This document shows positions 42,094-51,000 of a stretch of 60,955 nt of DNA, piece by piece. The first letter of the stretch is position 1. Each line of letters opens with the position of its first letter. The stretch is taken from positions 1-60,955 of the forward strand of contig DVOQ01000093.1 in NCBI GenBank assembly GCA_018713485.1, in the 5' to 3' direction. Below the pieces are notes generated by a model. That model was not told where the DNA came from. It searched no databases and saw only the letters and a program-made list of their open reading frames with translations. Both the position numbers and the translations under genes were made by a program. The DNA comes from Candidatus Avisuccinivibrio pullicola (GTDB lineage: Bacteria > Pseudomonadota > Gammaproteobacteria > Enterobacterales > Succinivibrionaceae).

Positions 42094-42930
42094 TTAGGGA
42101 GCTTTGCGTTCCGCCTCGACCTTTTTCACTACGGCAAGGGCATTTAAGGAACGGGGAAAACCCATATAGGGAAGACATAAGGCAAGCGCATCCACCAGAT
42201 CACGTTTGCTGTTTCCCGTGCTGAAAGCTGCCCGCACGTGACTTGTCAGCTGCGCCTCCGCACCGCCTATAAGCGCAATCACCGCGCAGGTCAAAAGCTC
42301 ACGATCCTTCAGGGAAAGGCCTGCACGGGTGTAGATATCGCCAAAACAGAAGGAAGAAAGTAAATAGACGTTAAGGAACTGCTCATCCTCAGTGGCACTC
42401 TCGTGCATCCTGCGGATCCGTTCACCGTAAGTGGAAACCTGAAAATCCTTTCCTCTCTCAAAGCGATTCTCCTCGGTTACGGTGGCGGTGCTCTTCACGG
42501 GCAGGACAATGCCCTCCTCCTTAAAGACTGCGTTGACCACCTTTAAGACCGCCTCGGCCTTGGGCAGGCCCGCATACGGTGCCACCTGATAGACAGCCTC
42601 TTTAATTTCCACGGGAGTGGCTTCACTGTTAAGGGCGCGCTTTACCCACGGGCGGGCGTAATCGGGAGCACCGGCTGCGGTGATTGCCGCTAAGGAAACC
42701 AGAGCGGCTCTCCCCGGAGTCAGTTTAACGCCTTCCATAAGATCCCCGAAAATGAGATGGTCGCGCATGGCGGCAAAATCAGGATCGCTGTCAGACAGCG
42801 GAGCGACATAGGAATCTCCCATGAGGGTACTGAGATTCTGCTTCGCCTCAGAAGCACGGTCATAGGCTGAAGCCGCGGCTGCGCTCAGGGCGCAGGCTGC
42901 TAAAAGAACGGTTTTAAATGGTTTAAGCAT
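42094..42930 (-). CDS. Exported carboxymuconolactone decarboxylase (CMD) family protein
   Basis: This 278-residue protein has a signal peptide (KPFKTVLLAACALSAAAASA, cleavage near residue 22) and two CMD/AhpD-like helical domains. The first (about 65-135) reads TPGRAALVSLAAITAAGAPDY and continues to EIKEAVYQVAPYAGLPKAEAVL. The second (about 190-270) reads LSLKDRELLTCAVIALIGGAEAQLTSHVRAAFSTG. A periplasmic location is unusual for this mostly cytosolic family. The usual redox CxxC pair of AhpD is not present, leaving single cysteines. ATG 42930 has GGGAGG upstream. It is divergent from a YqhC-like AraC gene, which probably controls it. Confidence 0.85.
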   Translation of the reverse strand: MLKPFKTVLLAACALSAAAASAYDRASEAKQNLSTLMGDSYVAPLSDSDPDFAAMRDHLIFGDLMEGVKLTPGRAALVSLAAITAAGAPDYARPWVKRALNSEATPVEIKEAVYQVAPYAGLPKAEAVLKVVNAVFKEEGIVLPVKSTATVTEENRFERGKDFQVSTYGERIRRMHESATEDEQFLNVYLLSSFCFGDIYTRAGLSLKDRELLTCAVIALIGGAEAQLTSHVRAAFSTGNSKRDLVDALALCLPYMGFPRSLNALAVVKKVEAERKAP

Positions 42931-43111
42931 AGAGCCTCCCTGTTGATTTCGTAAAAGCATAGCGGGCTGCCCCGCCTTAGCCTTTACCTTAGAACGGCGC
43001 TTTTTTGCCTAATCCGCTATTTTTTGAAAACAAAGAGTTTTAGAGCTTTATTTAAGTCATTAAGCGCTTTTAGAATGGCAGCATCATCAGACCACCATAA
43101 GCTTAAGGAAC

Positions 43112-44062
43112 ATGGACGAACACTCCCCATCCTCATCCAGGGTTCATACCCTGAACGCGCTTCAGGAACAGATCATGGCTTTACTGCCGGAGCCTGGCAG
43201 ATTGCAGACCACACTCTCACACGTGCATGTCTCGCATCTTTCCGTATCCTCGGGTATGGAGCACTGTTTTTACTCCCCCGGAGCGGCTTTCATCATCTCG
43301 GGCCGTAAGCACGCGCACCTCGGGCGCAAGACTGTCACTTACGGTGCGGGTTACTGCATGGTGGCAGCCGTGGATATGCCCAGCGCCTATGAGATTTTAG
43401 ACGTCTCCCCGGAGCATCCCTTTCTCTCGGTTATGGTAAGTCTTGATGCAGCGCTCATCGCCGACTGCCTGCAGCTCTTCTCGCCGCAGTACTTTAAGGA
43501 TGCCAAAGACGCAGACAGCGAGGGTGCAGTCATCATCGAAGCCTCAGATACGCTCCTGATGCTCGTAAAGCGGCTTCTGGAACAGCACGGCAAACCGCAG
43601 GCAGAGATCATGGAGCCGCTCCTGCTGCGCGAGTTTTTCATTGAACTCCTGCAGGGACCGGCCGGCGCGAGCCTCAGGGGCATCTTCAGGCGCGACTCGC
43701 GCGCGCATAAAATTGCCGAAACCGTGCACTACCTGAGAGATCACTACAGGGAGCCTCTCAACATTAAAGCTCTCGCGGACATGGTATACATGGCTCCTTC
43801 GACCTTTTTCAAGCACTTTAAGGCCGTGACCACCCTAAGTCCCCTGCAGTACCACAAAAGGCTGCGTCTGTATGAGGCTAAGCGGCTCCTGCTTACTGAA
43901 AGATGCACCGTAGCCGAGGCCTGCTACAGCGTGGGATATGAAAGTCAGCAGCAGTTCACGCGCGAATACAAGCGCATGTTCGGACGTCCCCCGCGCCGCG
44001 ACACGCATGACGGCAGCGCGTTCAGCGTAGAGGATCAGGCCAAAAAGGACGAGAACCGCTGA
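43112..44062 (+). CDS. AraC-family regulator, YqhC-like
   Basis: This transcription factor has 316 residues. The N-terminal AraC_N-type domain reads SSGMEHCFYSPGAAFIISGRK, then GRKTVTYGAGYCMVAAVDMP. The C-terminal double helix-turn-helix spans about 200-295 (ALADMVYMAPSTFFKHFKAV, then TLSPLQYHKRLRLYEAKRLL, then CYSVGYESQQQFTREYKRMFGRPP). This N-domain is that of YqhC, the aldehyde-responsive activator of yqhD in E. coli. Here a YqhD-like dehydrogenase lies two genes downstream, supporting the same logic. It is divergent from the CMD gene and followed by the hydrolase gene. Confidence 0.88.
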   Translation: MDEHSPSSSRVHTLNALQEQIMALLPEPGRLQTTLSHVHVSHLSVSSGMEHCFYSPGAAFIISGRKHAHLGRKTVTYGAGYCMVAAVDMPSAYEILDVSPEHPFLSVMVSLDAALIADCLQLFSPQYFKDAKDADSEGAVIIEASDTLLMLVKRLLEQHGKPQAEIMEPLLLREFFIELLQGPAGASLRGIFRRDSRAHKIAETVHYLRDHYREPLNIKALADMVYMAPSTFFKHFKAVTTLSPLQYHKRLRLYEAKRLLLTERCTVAEACYSVGYESQQQFTREYKRMFGRPPRRDTHDGSAFSVEDQAKKDENR

Positions 44063-44121
44063 TTTTAAGAGCGAGGCACCGCTCCTAAACTTAAGACAGT
44101 TTTTAAGTTAAGGAGCTGCCT

Positions 44122-45181
44122 ATGCGTCATACCGCTTTAACGGCCCTGGCTGTAGCCATGGGTCTGACTCTGTCCCTTCCGTCCTCCGCTGCAGACTACC
44201 GTGACAATCCCTTCACCCTCTGCTATGACGGAGCCATCACTGAAAATGTGGCGGGGAAAGTGAATATCCGTCCCGTGACCTATGAACTTAACGGGATCAT
44301 CATTTCCGCCAATGTCTACCTGCCGGCTGATTACTCTCCGGAAAAGCGCTACGCAGCCATTGCCGTGGCCCATCCTAACGGCGGCGTCAAGGAGCAGGTG
44401 GCAGGACTGTACGCGCAGAAACTCGCTGAACACGGTTATATCACCATCGCCGCAGACGCCTCCTATCAGGGTGCGAGCGGCGGAGTGCCGCGCAATACCG
44501 ACGTGCCCTCACACCGCATCGAGGATATCCGCGGCATGGGCGACTATCTGTTGACTTTCCCCGGGGTTGATCCTGAGAAGATAGGCCTTATGGGGATCTG
44601 CGGCGGTGGCGGCTACTCCCTTGCCGCCGCACAGACGGACAAGATCTTTAAGTCCGTGGCCGTGCTGAGCATGTTCGACTCAGGCCGCGTTCGCCGTCAG
44701 GGATATCAGGACAGCGACAGCCCCGAGGTGATAGCAGCGCGGCTTAAGACCGCCGCCGAAGCCCGCGCGAAATACGCCACCACGGGCGAGGTAACCTACC
44801 TTGGGGACATGAGCGGCATTACCCCTGAGCAGGCTGAAAAGCTGCCCTTTGATCTCTATCGCCAGGGATACCGTTACTATCTCATGGATTATGCCCACCC
44901 CGGTTCCACCTTCCGCTATACCGCGCAGAGCCTCATGGAGCTGATGGAATTTGACGCCACCGCCCATATGGAGCTTATCGATCAGCCCCTGCTCATCATG
45001 GCCGGTGAAAACGCCGATTCGCTCTACATGTCCGAGGACGCCTATGCCAGAGCCACCGGGACTGAGGATAAGGAACTCTATATCATTCTCGGGGGCCAGA
45101 CACATTGAGACCTATTACGTGCCTGAATATGTCCGTCAGGTGACAGATAAGATTTACGGCTTCTTTGACCGTACTCTTTAA
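44122..45181 (+). pseudogene. Exported alpha/beta hydrolase, C-terminal frameshift
   Basis: A signal peptide (MRHTALTALAVAMGLTLSLP, then SSAA) precedes a dienelactone-hydrolase-like alpha/beta fold. The nucleophile elbow is GICGGGGY, giving Cys160 rather than Ser, as in dienelactone hydrolases. The acid is probably in IMAGENADSLY. A G5 run at 45091-45095 shifts the frame so that translation ends at ...LGGQTH (45106-45108). With one G fewer it reads LGARHIETYYVPEYVRQVTD to 45181, restoring the catalytic His. The length of 1060 bases is one over a multiple of three. The gene lies between YqhC-like and YqhD-like genes, 12 bases before the latter. Confidence 0.85.
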
Positions 45182-45192
45182 GGAGCAAGCTT

Positions 45193-46353
45193 ATGCATGC
45201 CTTCACTTACTATGCCCCGACCCGGCTCTGCTTTGGGCAGGGCGTGTGTTCCTCTCTGGGTGAGGAGGTCCGGAAATACGGTAACCGCGTACTTTTAGTG
45301 TACGGCGGCGGCTCCATTAAACGTACCGGTATCTATCAGAAGGTGATGGAGCAGCTTCACGGCACTACGGTATGGGAATTATCCGGAGTGGAACCCAACC
45401 CGAAGATCGGAACCGTGCGCCGCGGGGTTGAGATGTGTAAGAAAGATCACGTGGAGGTGGTGTTAGCCGTGGGCGGCGGTTCTGCCATGGACTGCGCCAA
45501 GGCCATCTGCGCCGGAGCGCTCTATGACGGCGATCCCTGGGAACTGGTGCTTAATTCCTCCAAAGTCACCGGGGCTCTGCCGCTTATCACAGTCGTGACC
45601 ATGGCCGCCACGGGTTCGGAGTTTGACGCAGGCGGTGTCATCTCCAATCCCGACACGAATGAGAAAATGGGACTCGTGAGCCCTAAGCTGTGGCCTAAGG
45701 CTTCCTTCATCGATCCTGTCTTCACCTACAGCGTGCCTCGCTCCCAGGTGGTGGCAGGCTCCTGCGACATTCTCTCGCACTACATGGAGCAGTACTTCAC
45801 GACGGGCGTCAATCTCATCGGCGAGGGCTTTTTAGAGAGCGAAATGAAGGCCGTGATGTACTACACGCCCGTGGCCTTAAAAGAACCGGAGAACTTCGAG
45901 GCCCGTGCCCATCTGTCGTGGGCCGCCACCTTAGGCTGCAACCGCATGGCCTCGTTAGGCTGCGATCCTTCCGTGTTCGTCTGCCACGCCATCGAGCACG
46001 AGCTCTCGGCTTTCTATGACATCACCCACGGTATCGGCCTTGCCATCATCACCCCGCGCGTGATGCGCTACATCTTAAACGAGAAGTCCGTGTCCCGCGT
46101 GGCTCAGTTTGCCCGCAACGTGATGGGCGTAAAGGCCACCGGCAACGCCATGGAAGACGCCAGGGCCGGTATCGCCGCCTTAAGGGAGCTCTTCTTAAGC
46201 TGGGGAGTACCGGAGGGACTGTCCGCCCTTAACATCGGTGAGGAGCACTTTAAGGACATGGCCGCCCACGCCTGCGCTCACAATCCCCTGGACCGCGCCT
46301 TCGTGCCGCTTACGGAAAGCGATGTCATCGCCATCCTTAAGGACAGTCTCTAA
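45193..46353 (+). CDS. Iron-containing alcohol dehydrogenase (YqhD/BDH-like)
   Basis: This 386-residue group III dehydrogenase probably reduces aldehydes to alcohols with NAD(P)H. The nucleotide site is VVLAVGGGSAMDCAKAICAGA. All four metal ligands are present: Asp and His in GSCDILSHYMEQYF, His in HAIEHELSAFYD and His in ITHGIGLA. Genomic order YqhC-like regulator, hydrolase, dehydrogenase matches an aldehyde-detoxification theme. ATG 45193 has AAGGAGC upstream. Compare with the second, ligand-deficient homologue at 55448-56647. Confidence 0.92.
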   Translation: MHAFTYYAPTRLCFGQGVCSSLGEEVRKYGNRVLLVYGGGSIKRTGIYQKVMEQLHGTTVWELSGVEPNPKIGTVRRGVEMCKKDHVEVVLAVGGGSAMDCAKAICAGALYDGDPWELVLNSSKVTGALPLITVVTMAATGSEFDAGGVISNPDTNEKMGLVSPKLWPKASFIDPVFTYSVPRSQVVAGSCDILSHYMEQYFTTGVNLIGEGFLESEMKAVMYYTPVALKEPENFEARAHLSWAATLGCNRMASLGCDPSVFVCHAIEHELSAFYDITHGIGLAIITPRVMRYILNEKSVSRVAQFARNVMGVKATGNAMEDARAGIAALRELFLSWGVPEGLSALNIGEEHFKDMAAHACAHNPLDRAFVPLTESDVIAILKDSL

Positions 46354-46418
46354 TGCGGAAGGGGACAGAGATTTCCCTAATGTCCTGAATGTCCTGTACT
46401 TTTAGGTCATCACTCTTT

Positions 46419-46449
46419 GGGGGCAGCCAGTGGCTGTCCCCTCTTTTTA
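46419..46449 (+). terminator. Terminator after the alcohol dehydrogenase
   Basis: GGGGGCAGCC-AGT-GGCTGTCCCC forms a 10-bp stem with one G-U pair, followed by TCTTTTTAC, 65 bases beyond the stop codon. Confidence 0.85.
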
Positions 46450-46635
46450 CCTTAGATCAGGTCCCTTTTCCCTTACCTGCAAAACCCGCAATTCTGTTAA
46501 GGAGATCAGCTTTTTAGCTTTTGCCAGGTCCTATTCATGAACTTTTGGGCTGTAAAGCCGTTCTTTAAGTTAAAGAGACTTTGATTAGCCCTAAGTAACT
46601 GCTAAAATTTCTCAAAAATTCAACAGGGACATTGC

Positions 46636-48453
46636 ATGCTGCGCGTTAAGGTAAGCCGGAAAGCCATAAGCGAAGATTTCGTGGCCGAAAGTGCCACAGT
46701 TCGAGTACTCCCTGCCCGCAATGTCTTTGCCGCGGGCCTTATCGGCATTGCCGCACTGACCTTTGCCATACAGAATCCCTCCGTAACGGCGGACTCTGAC
46801 GGGCCTTACCTTTCCGAGGAAACGCGCACCTACCTCATGGCAGGCGATCCCGCCCCTGAAAAAGCAGTGGAATTACCCTCGGTACATGATCTCTCCGAGG
46901 AAAACTACGAAGATTACGACATTCCGGAAAGTCAGTTTGCCTTAAACCCTGAGCCCCTGACTAAAGCCCCTGCTCCTTTAGAAAACGCCACCGCGCTGCT
47001 GCCTGTTGCACCGCTGCGTCCTGACACGGTCTTAGATCTTGCTGACGCGTCCGCGCCTTCACTGAGCGCCATGCCGGAGCTAAGTGTAATCCCGCCTGCA
47101 AGGCCGGCTCTGGAAAGCTCCGTACAGGATGAAAAGCCTGCGACACTCACCACCACGGCAAAGGCACAGCCTGAAAGCGCGCCAGCAAAGGAAAACGCGC
47201 CCGCAAGGCCCACCGGTACGTGGTATACCCATGAGGTGCAGTCAGGGGACAGTCTCTCGCGTATCTTTACATTTCTGGCCCTGCCTAAGGCCAGTTTAAA
47301 CCGCATTTTAGAGGCTACGGATAACGACAGGGAACTGGCGCTTAACATCGGAGATAAGATTCATTTTCTCGTGGATGAAAACAATATCCTCAAGGAAATG
47401 GTAAAGCCGCTGCCAGGTAAAAAACAGGTGCGCTATTCGCGCCTGACCGCAAATGCGGATTTCAGTCACGTCATTGAGGAGAGCAACGCCCATGTCAACG
47501 ATCCGAAGCTGATTGCGGCCTTCAAGAACTCCTCGGCCATGCCTTCGGCCATCGCCGCGGCCAAAGAGCGTTTACAGCGCGAGGAAGAGCGGCTGATGGC
47601 GCGTAAGGCCGCCTCGGATAATTCCTACCGCAATGACGAGCGTCCGCGCCTTGTCATCGGACAGTTAGCCAAAGGAGAGAGCTTTAAGAAGGCCGGCCGG
47701 CGCGTTGGTCTTACGGCAAGCGAGATCCGCACCATCGAGCGGGAACTTAAGAACCGCTATGATCTCGCCAAATTAGGCAACGGCGATTCCTTCCGCGTGC
47801 TCTTTAATTCCATCGGCACCCGCGCCCTCATCAACGCCGTGGAGTTTCAGGGCTCCCAGGGCCGCTACGCCATTTACAGAAATCCCCAGGACCGCGGCTT
47901 TTACTCCGAAGGCGAGTACGTGCCCACGGCCGGTATTTTCAGACGTTTCCCCTTAGCTGACAATATCCGCATTTCCTCAAAATTCAATCCCCACCGCCGT
48001 CATCCCGTGACGGGACGCGTCACCCCGCATAAGGGCGTGGATTTCAGGGCGCCGGTGGGAACTCCCGTCTACGCCCCAGCGGACGGCACCGTGACTTTCG
48101 CCGGCTATCAGAGAGCGGCCGGCTATTACATCATCATCCGTCACACTAACGCCTATTCCACGGTCTACATGCACTTATCCAAGATGGACGTGAGAAAAGG
48201 CGATCACGTTTACGTGGGCGAAGTCATTGCCCGTACCGGAAACACCGGACGCACCACCGGCCCCCATCTTCACTACGAGGTACGCGTCAATGACCGTGCC
48301 GTCGATCCGCTCAAGATTGAGCTTCCCTCCACCTCGCACCCGCAGTTAGCCCGAGAGCAGCGCGAGGCCTTCGAGAGCAATGTGAAGGTATACAAGACGG
48401 AACTTTACACGGACAGTTTAGCCTCCCGTAAGACGGAGAGCCCTGAAAGTTAA
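46636..48453 (+). CDS. mepM: Murein DD-endopeptidase, MepM-like (M23)
   Basis: This envelope enzyme cleaves D-Ala-mDAP cross-links to allow wall growth. It has 605 residues. An N-terminal anchor (about 29-48; NVFAAGLIGIAALTFAIQNP) is followed by a long Ala/Pro-rich linker. A LysM/OapA-like domain (about 195-262; THEVQSGDSLSRIFTFLALPK) and a second helical domain come next. The C-terminal M23 peptidase domain has HKGVDFRAPVGTPVYAPADG (His, Asp) and GPHLHYEVRVN. The linker is longer than in E. coli MepM (440 residues). It lies 5 bases upstream of the RocB-like gene, so the two are cotranscribed. Confidence 0.9.
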   Translation: MLRVKVSRKAISEDFVAESATVRVLPARNVFAAGLIGIAALTFAIQNPSVTADSDGPYLSEETRTYLMAGDPAPEKAVELPSVHDLSEENYEDYDIPESQFALNPEPLTKAPAPLENATALLPVAPLRPDTVLDLADASAPSLSAMPELSVIPPARPALESSVQDEKPATLTTTAKAQPESAPAKENAPARPTGTWYTHEVQSGDSLSRIFTFLALPKASLNRILEATDNDRELALNIGDKIHFLVDENNILKEMVKPLPGKKQVRYSRLTANADFSHVIEESNAHVNDPKLIAAFKNSSAMPSAIAAAKERLQREEERLMARKAASDNSYRNDERPRLVIGQLAKGESFKKAGRRVGLTASEIRTIERELKNRYDLAKLGNGDSFRVLFNSIGTRALINAVEFQGSQGRYAIYRNPQDRGFYSEGEYVPTAGIFRRFPLADNIRISSKFNPHRRHPVTGRVTPHKGVDFRAPVGTPVYAPADGTVTFAGYQRAAGYYIIIRHTNAYSTVYMHLSKMDVRKGDHVYVGEVIARTGNTGRTTGPHLHYEVRVNDRAVDPLKIELPSTSHPQLAREQREAFESNVKVYKTELYTDSLASRKTESPES

Positions 48454-48458
48454 GGCAG

Positions 48459-50414
48459 ATGATGCTCAGAAATCTCAAGGAAGAGGCCAGCACCCTCACG
48501 CGCTGGCTCACCTCCATCCCCTCCATAACCGCCTCCCGCGGACAGAGCGTGGCGGTACGCGCCATATACGACGGTTTAAGCGAGTTCACCTACTTTCGTA
48601 AAAACAAGGGCAATCTCCACTACATCAGCCATGAGGATCAGAAAAACAGCTCCCTCATGGGCTTTATCGAGGCCTATGATGAGACGAAAGACACTCTCCT
48701 CATCCTCTGTAATGTAGATACCCCGGGGCCGGATAACTGGGGGACCTTAAAACCTTACGCCTGTAAGAGCGACGATCTCCTGCAGCGTCTCAACGCCCTT
48801 AACCCCAGGGGGGCCTTAAAGCAGGATCTTAACGACAGCCACGCCCTGTTTGGCCTTGGCGTCTACTCCTGCAAGGCCGCCACTGCCTCCGTCATCGCCA
48901 TGGTCAAGGAATTTTCCGATAACACCATGGATCTTGACTTCAACGTCATTTTTCTCTGTCTGTCCTGTTCCCTGCAGCATCACGAGGGCATCTTAGCCTG
49001 CGCGCCCTACCTTGATACCTTGCTGCGCGAAAAGGAATTAAAGCCCTTACTGACCCTGACCTTCAGACCCAATCTGCCGGAATTTCCCGAGGACCGGGCC
49101 CTGCACCTCTACACCTCGCACTTAGGTCTCGCGGAGCCGGCCTTCTTTATCCTCGGACAGGGCACCACGCTTGCCAATCCCTTTAACGGCTTCAGTCCCA
49201 CCTTAATCGCCGCGGAGCTTACCCGCGCCCTTGAGCTCAACCCAGCGCCTTTAAAAGCGCTGTCGGCCAGCGTGCTCACCCCAAGCTTCGCGCACATCTT
49301 CTCGCGCAATCAGCGCCATCATCAGAGTCCCGACGCGGTGCAGATAAGCTTCAATCTCACTTACTCCCACCTTGATCTCAATGAGCTGACCGAGGCCTTA
49401 AAGGAGGTGGCGGCAAAGGCGATTGAGGATTGCGCCGCCTTAACCGACGAGCGCGAGAATCTGCACTACTACATGAAAGGCAAGGCTTTTACTCCCGCAG
49501 TGAAAGATGCCGAGGTGGTTTCCTATGCCGATCTCTTCGAGCGCGCCAGCTCTTCCTATAAGGGGAATTTAAGCCTCGCCATCGAGGCCTTACTGGATAA
49601 ATGCCGCTCCGAGGGCCTGTCCTTGCGCGAAATGTGTTTCTGCGTCATCGAGCGTCTCACGGAACTGTCGCATCTGCCGCGCCCCTCGGTGGTGGTCTTT
49701 TTAGGCCACAGCTTTATCCCCGAATCCTCCCTGCGCTCCTCGGACAGTCACGATCGCGAACTGCTCATCTGCCTTGATAACGTCGTGAATACCCTGCAGC
49801 GCAAGAACCCGCGCGATCTCACCCCTGCCCGCGGCTTTGCCCCCGATGACGGCAACTACCTCAGGCCCATCGGTGTGGACAGCGCCCTGCGCGCCCTCAA
49901 GGCCGAGTGTCCGGTAAGCGATCACCGCTTTTACGGCTTTAACTGCCCCTGTGTCACCCTGGGGCTGCCAGGCTACGATTTAGGTCTTCCCACCGAACGT
50001 GTGCACGACAGTATCTTCGATTACATCTGCACCTTCGTTTCCGCCACCATGGATGAGCTCGCTGTGCTTTTAAACAAGCGCCACCGGAAGCCTGAGGATC
50101 TGCCCTTAAGCGGGGAGCAGAGTCCGGCCCTGGAAAGCGCCTCCGAAGAGCCTCAGGCCCTGGAGGCTCCCGAGCGCGTGGGGAGCGCGGCAGAGCCTGC
50201 CCCTGAGGATAAAAAGGACGCGGATCCCGCCCTGCCGGCAGGCGATGAAGGGCCGCATATCATTGACAGCGCCCTGACGGCCTCCCGTGCCCTTTATCCT
50301 GCCAAAGAGCAGAATGCGCTTCCTGCACCTGAGGACGCACAGGAGACAGGAGCCGGTGAAAAGACAGCAGAAGCCTCTGCCGGAGACCAGAAAGCTCCTG
50401 CCTCACAGACATAG
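48459..50414 (+). CDS. RocB-like M20-family protein lacking metal ligands
   Basis: This 651-residue protein follows the RocB (M20) family from LTSIPSITASRGQSVAVRAIYD to PGYDLGLPTERV, including NPFNGFSPTLIAAELTRALE. The zinc positions are lost. The GHxDT motif reads CNVDT (Asn85). GRGxxDMKSG reads GLGVYSCKAA (Ser137 in place of Asp). The CDEE segment reads SCSLQHHEG. The His of the later VETHVG motif and the C-terminal His are also replaced. It is therefore probably not a peptidase. A tail of about 110 residues (545-651) is acidic, Pro/Ala/Glu-rich and likely disordered. It overlaps transcriptionally with mepM and precedes the division cluster, so a structural or regulatory envelope role is possible (inference). 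Confidence 0.75.
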   Translation: MMLRNLKEEASTLTRWLTSIPSITASRGQSVAVRAIYDGLSEFTYFRKNKGNLHYISHEDQKNSSLMGFIEAYDETKDTLLILCNVDTPGPDNWGTLKPYACKSDDLLQRLNALNPRGALKQDLNDSHALFGLGVYSCKAATASVIAMVKEFSDNTMDLDFNVIFLCLSCSLQHHEGILACAPYLDTLLREKELKPLLTLTFRPNLPEFPEDRALHLYTSHLGLAEPAFFILGQGTTLANPFNGFSPTLIAAELTRALELNPAPLKALSASVLTPSFAHIFSRNQRHHQSPDAVQISFNLTYSHLDLNELTEALKEVAAKAIEDCAALTDERENLHYYMKGKAFTPAVKDAEVVSYADLFERASSSYKGNLSLAIEALLDKCRSEGLSLREMCFCVIERLTELSHLPRPSVVVFLGHSFIPESSLRSSDSHDRELLICLDNVVNTLQRKNPRDLTPARGFAPDDGNYLRPIGVDSALRALKAECPVSDHRFYGFNCPCVTLGLPGYDLGLPTERVHDSIFDYICTFVSATMDELAVLLNKRHRKPEDLPLSGEQSPALESASEEPQALEAPERVGSAAEPAPEDKKDADPALPAGDEGPHIIDSALTASRALYPAKEQNALPAPEDAQETGAGEKTAEASAGDQKAPASQT

Positions 50415-51000
50415 CTTCAGCGAAGTAAAGCTTACCGCTGCCCTGCCATGGAACGGCAGGATCTGTATCCCGCGGCGGTAAGAACCTGTTCGCCCCTTAT
50501 GCGGCTCCCCGGACGGTCTCAGCGGTCAGGTAAGGGACTTGCTTTCGCCGATCTGCGTTCCGCATGCAGGGATGAAGCGGATGGAAAGTCAGAATCAGTA
50601 CGGGAGGTGATGACTGAACTGAATAAAGGCCACGGACCCTGCGGGGCCGTGGCCCCCCTTCCCCGCACTCCCACCCCCGCCTCAAGGCAGTTAGGCTTTT
50701 TCTTATCAAACAGATAACGCGCCTAAAGAAACGGCTTTGCGGCTCAGGCAGGCGCAGATACTAAGTTCAGCTTCCTTATCTAAGGCTTCTCAGCGTGCTT
50801 CAGGAGGACACAAAGCATATTTTTACTTCTGCTGCGCTATAGTTTCCTCAACACGGACACTTCATCCATATACTAAAGGGTATACACTCATGCTTCCTTG
50901 AGAAGACAGTTCAGCATCCTGAGGCTTACTTTCCTTTTAGGAACTGCGTTACAGTGAGCTCAGGACTGTACCGCGTACCTTAATTAGCCGGGGAAAATTC
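50415..51000. other. Intergenic region upstream of the FtsK-gamma gene
   Basis: The region is 586 bases. Near 50627-50655 GGCCACGG / CCGTGGCC forms an 8-bp stem with a GC-rich loop, the probable end of the mepM-RocB transcript, though no T tract follows. From 50841 there is a promoter-like box shared with the FtsZ-like gene at 54451, and TATAC-TAAAGG-GTATA (50869-50884) is an inverted repeat at its end. Short open frames here have no family similarity. Confidence 0.45.
50841..50874 (+). promoter_or_regulatory. Promoter-like box 1 (shared with 54335)
   Basis: AGTTTCC-TC-AACACGGA-CACTTC-ATCC-A-TATACT. The same words in the same order occur at 54335-54369. TATACT (50869-50874) would be the -10, giving a leader of about 120 bases before the FtsK-gamma gene. 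The conserved AACACGGA/ATCC part could be a -35 region or an operator. Confidence 0.5.

Noticed and set aside
43024..43308. Open frame before and overlapping the YqhC-like gene
   Set aside because: It overlaps the regulator's start in another frame and has no SD or family similarity.
14347..45181. Phase-variable contingency loci at the frameshifted homopolymers
   Set aside because: Tracts of 4-6 bases are shorter than usual switching tracts, and the affected genes are metabolic rather than surface genes. Error or decay is the simpler reading.
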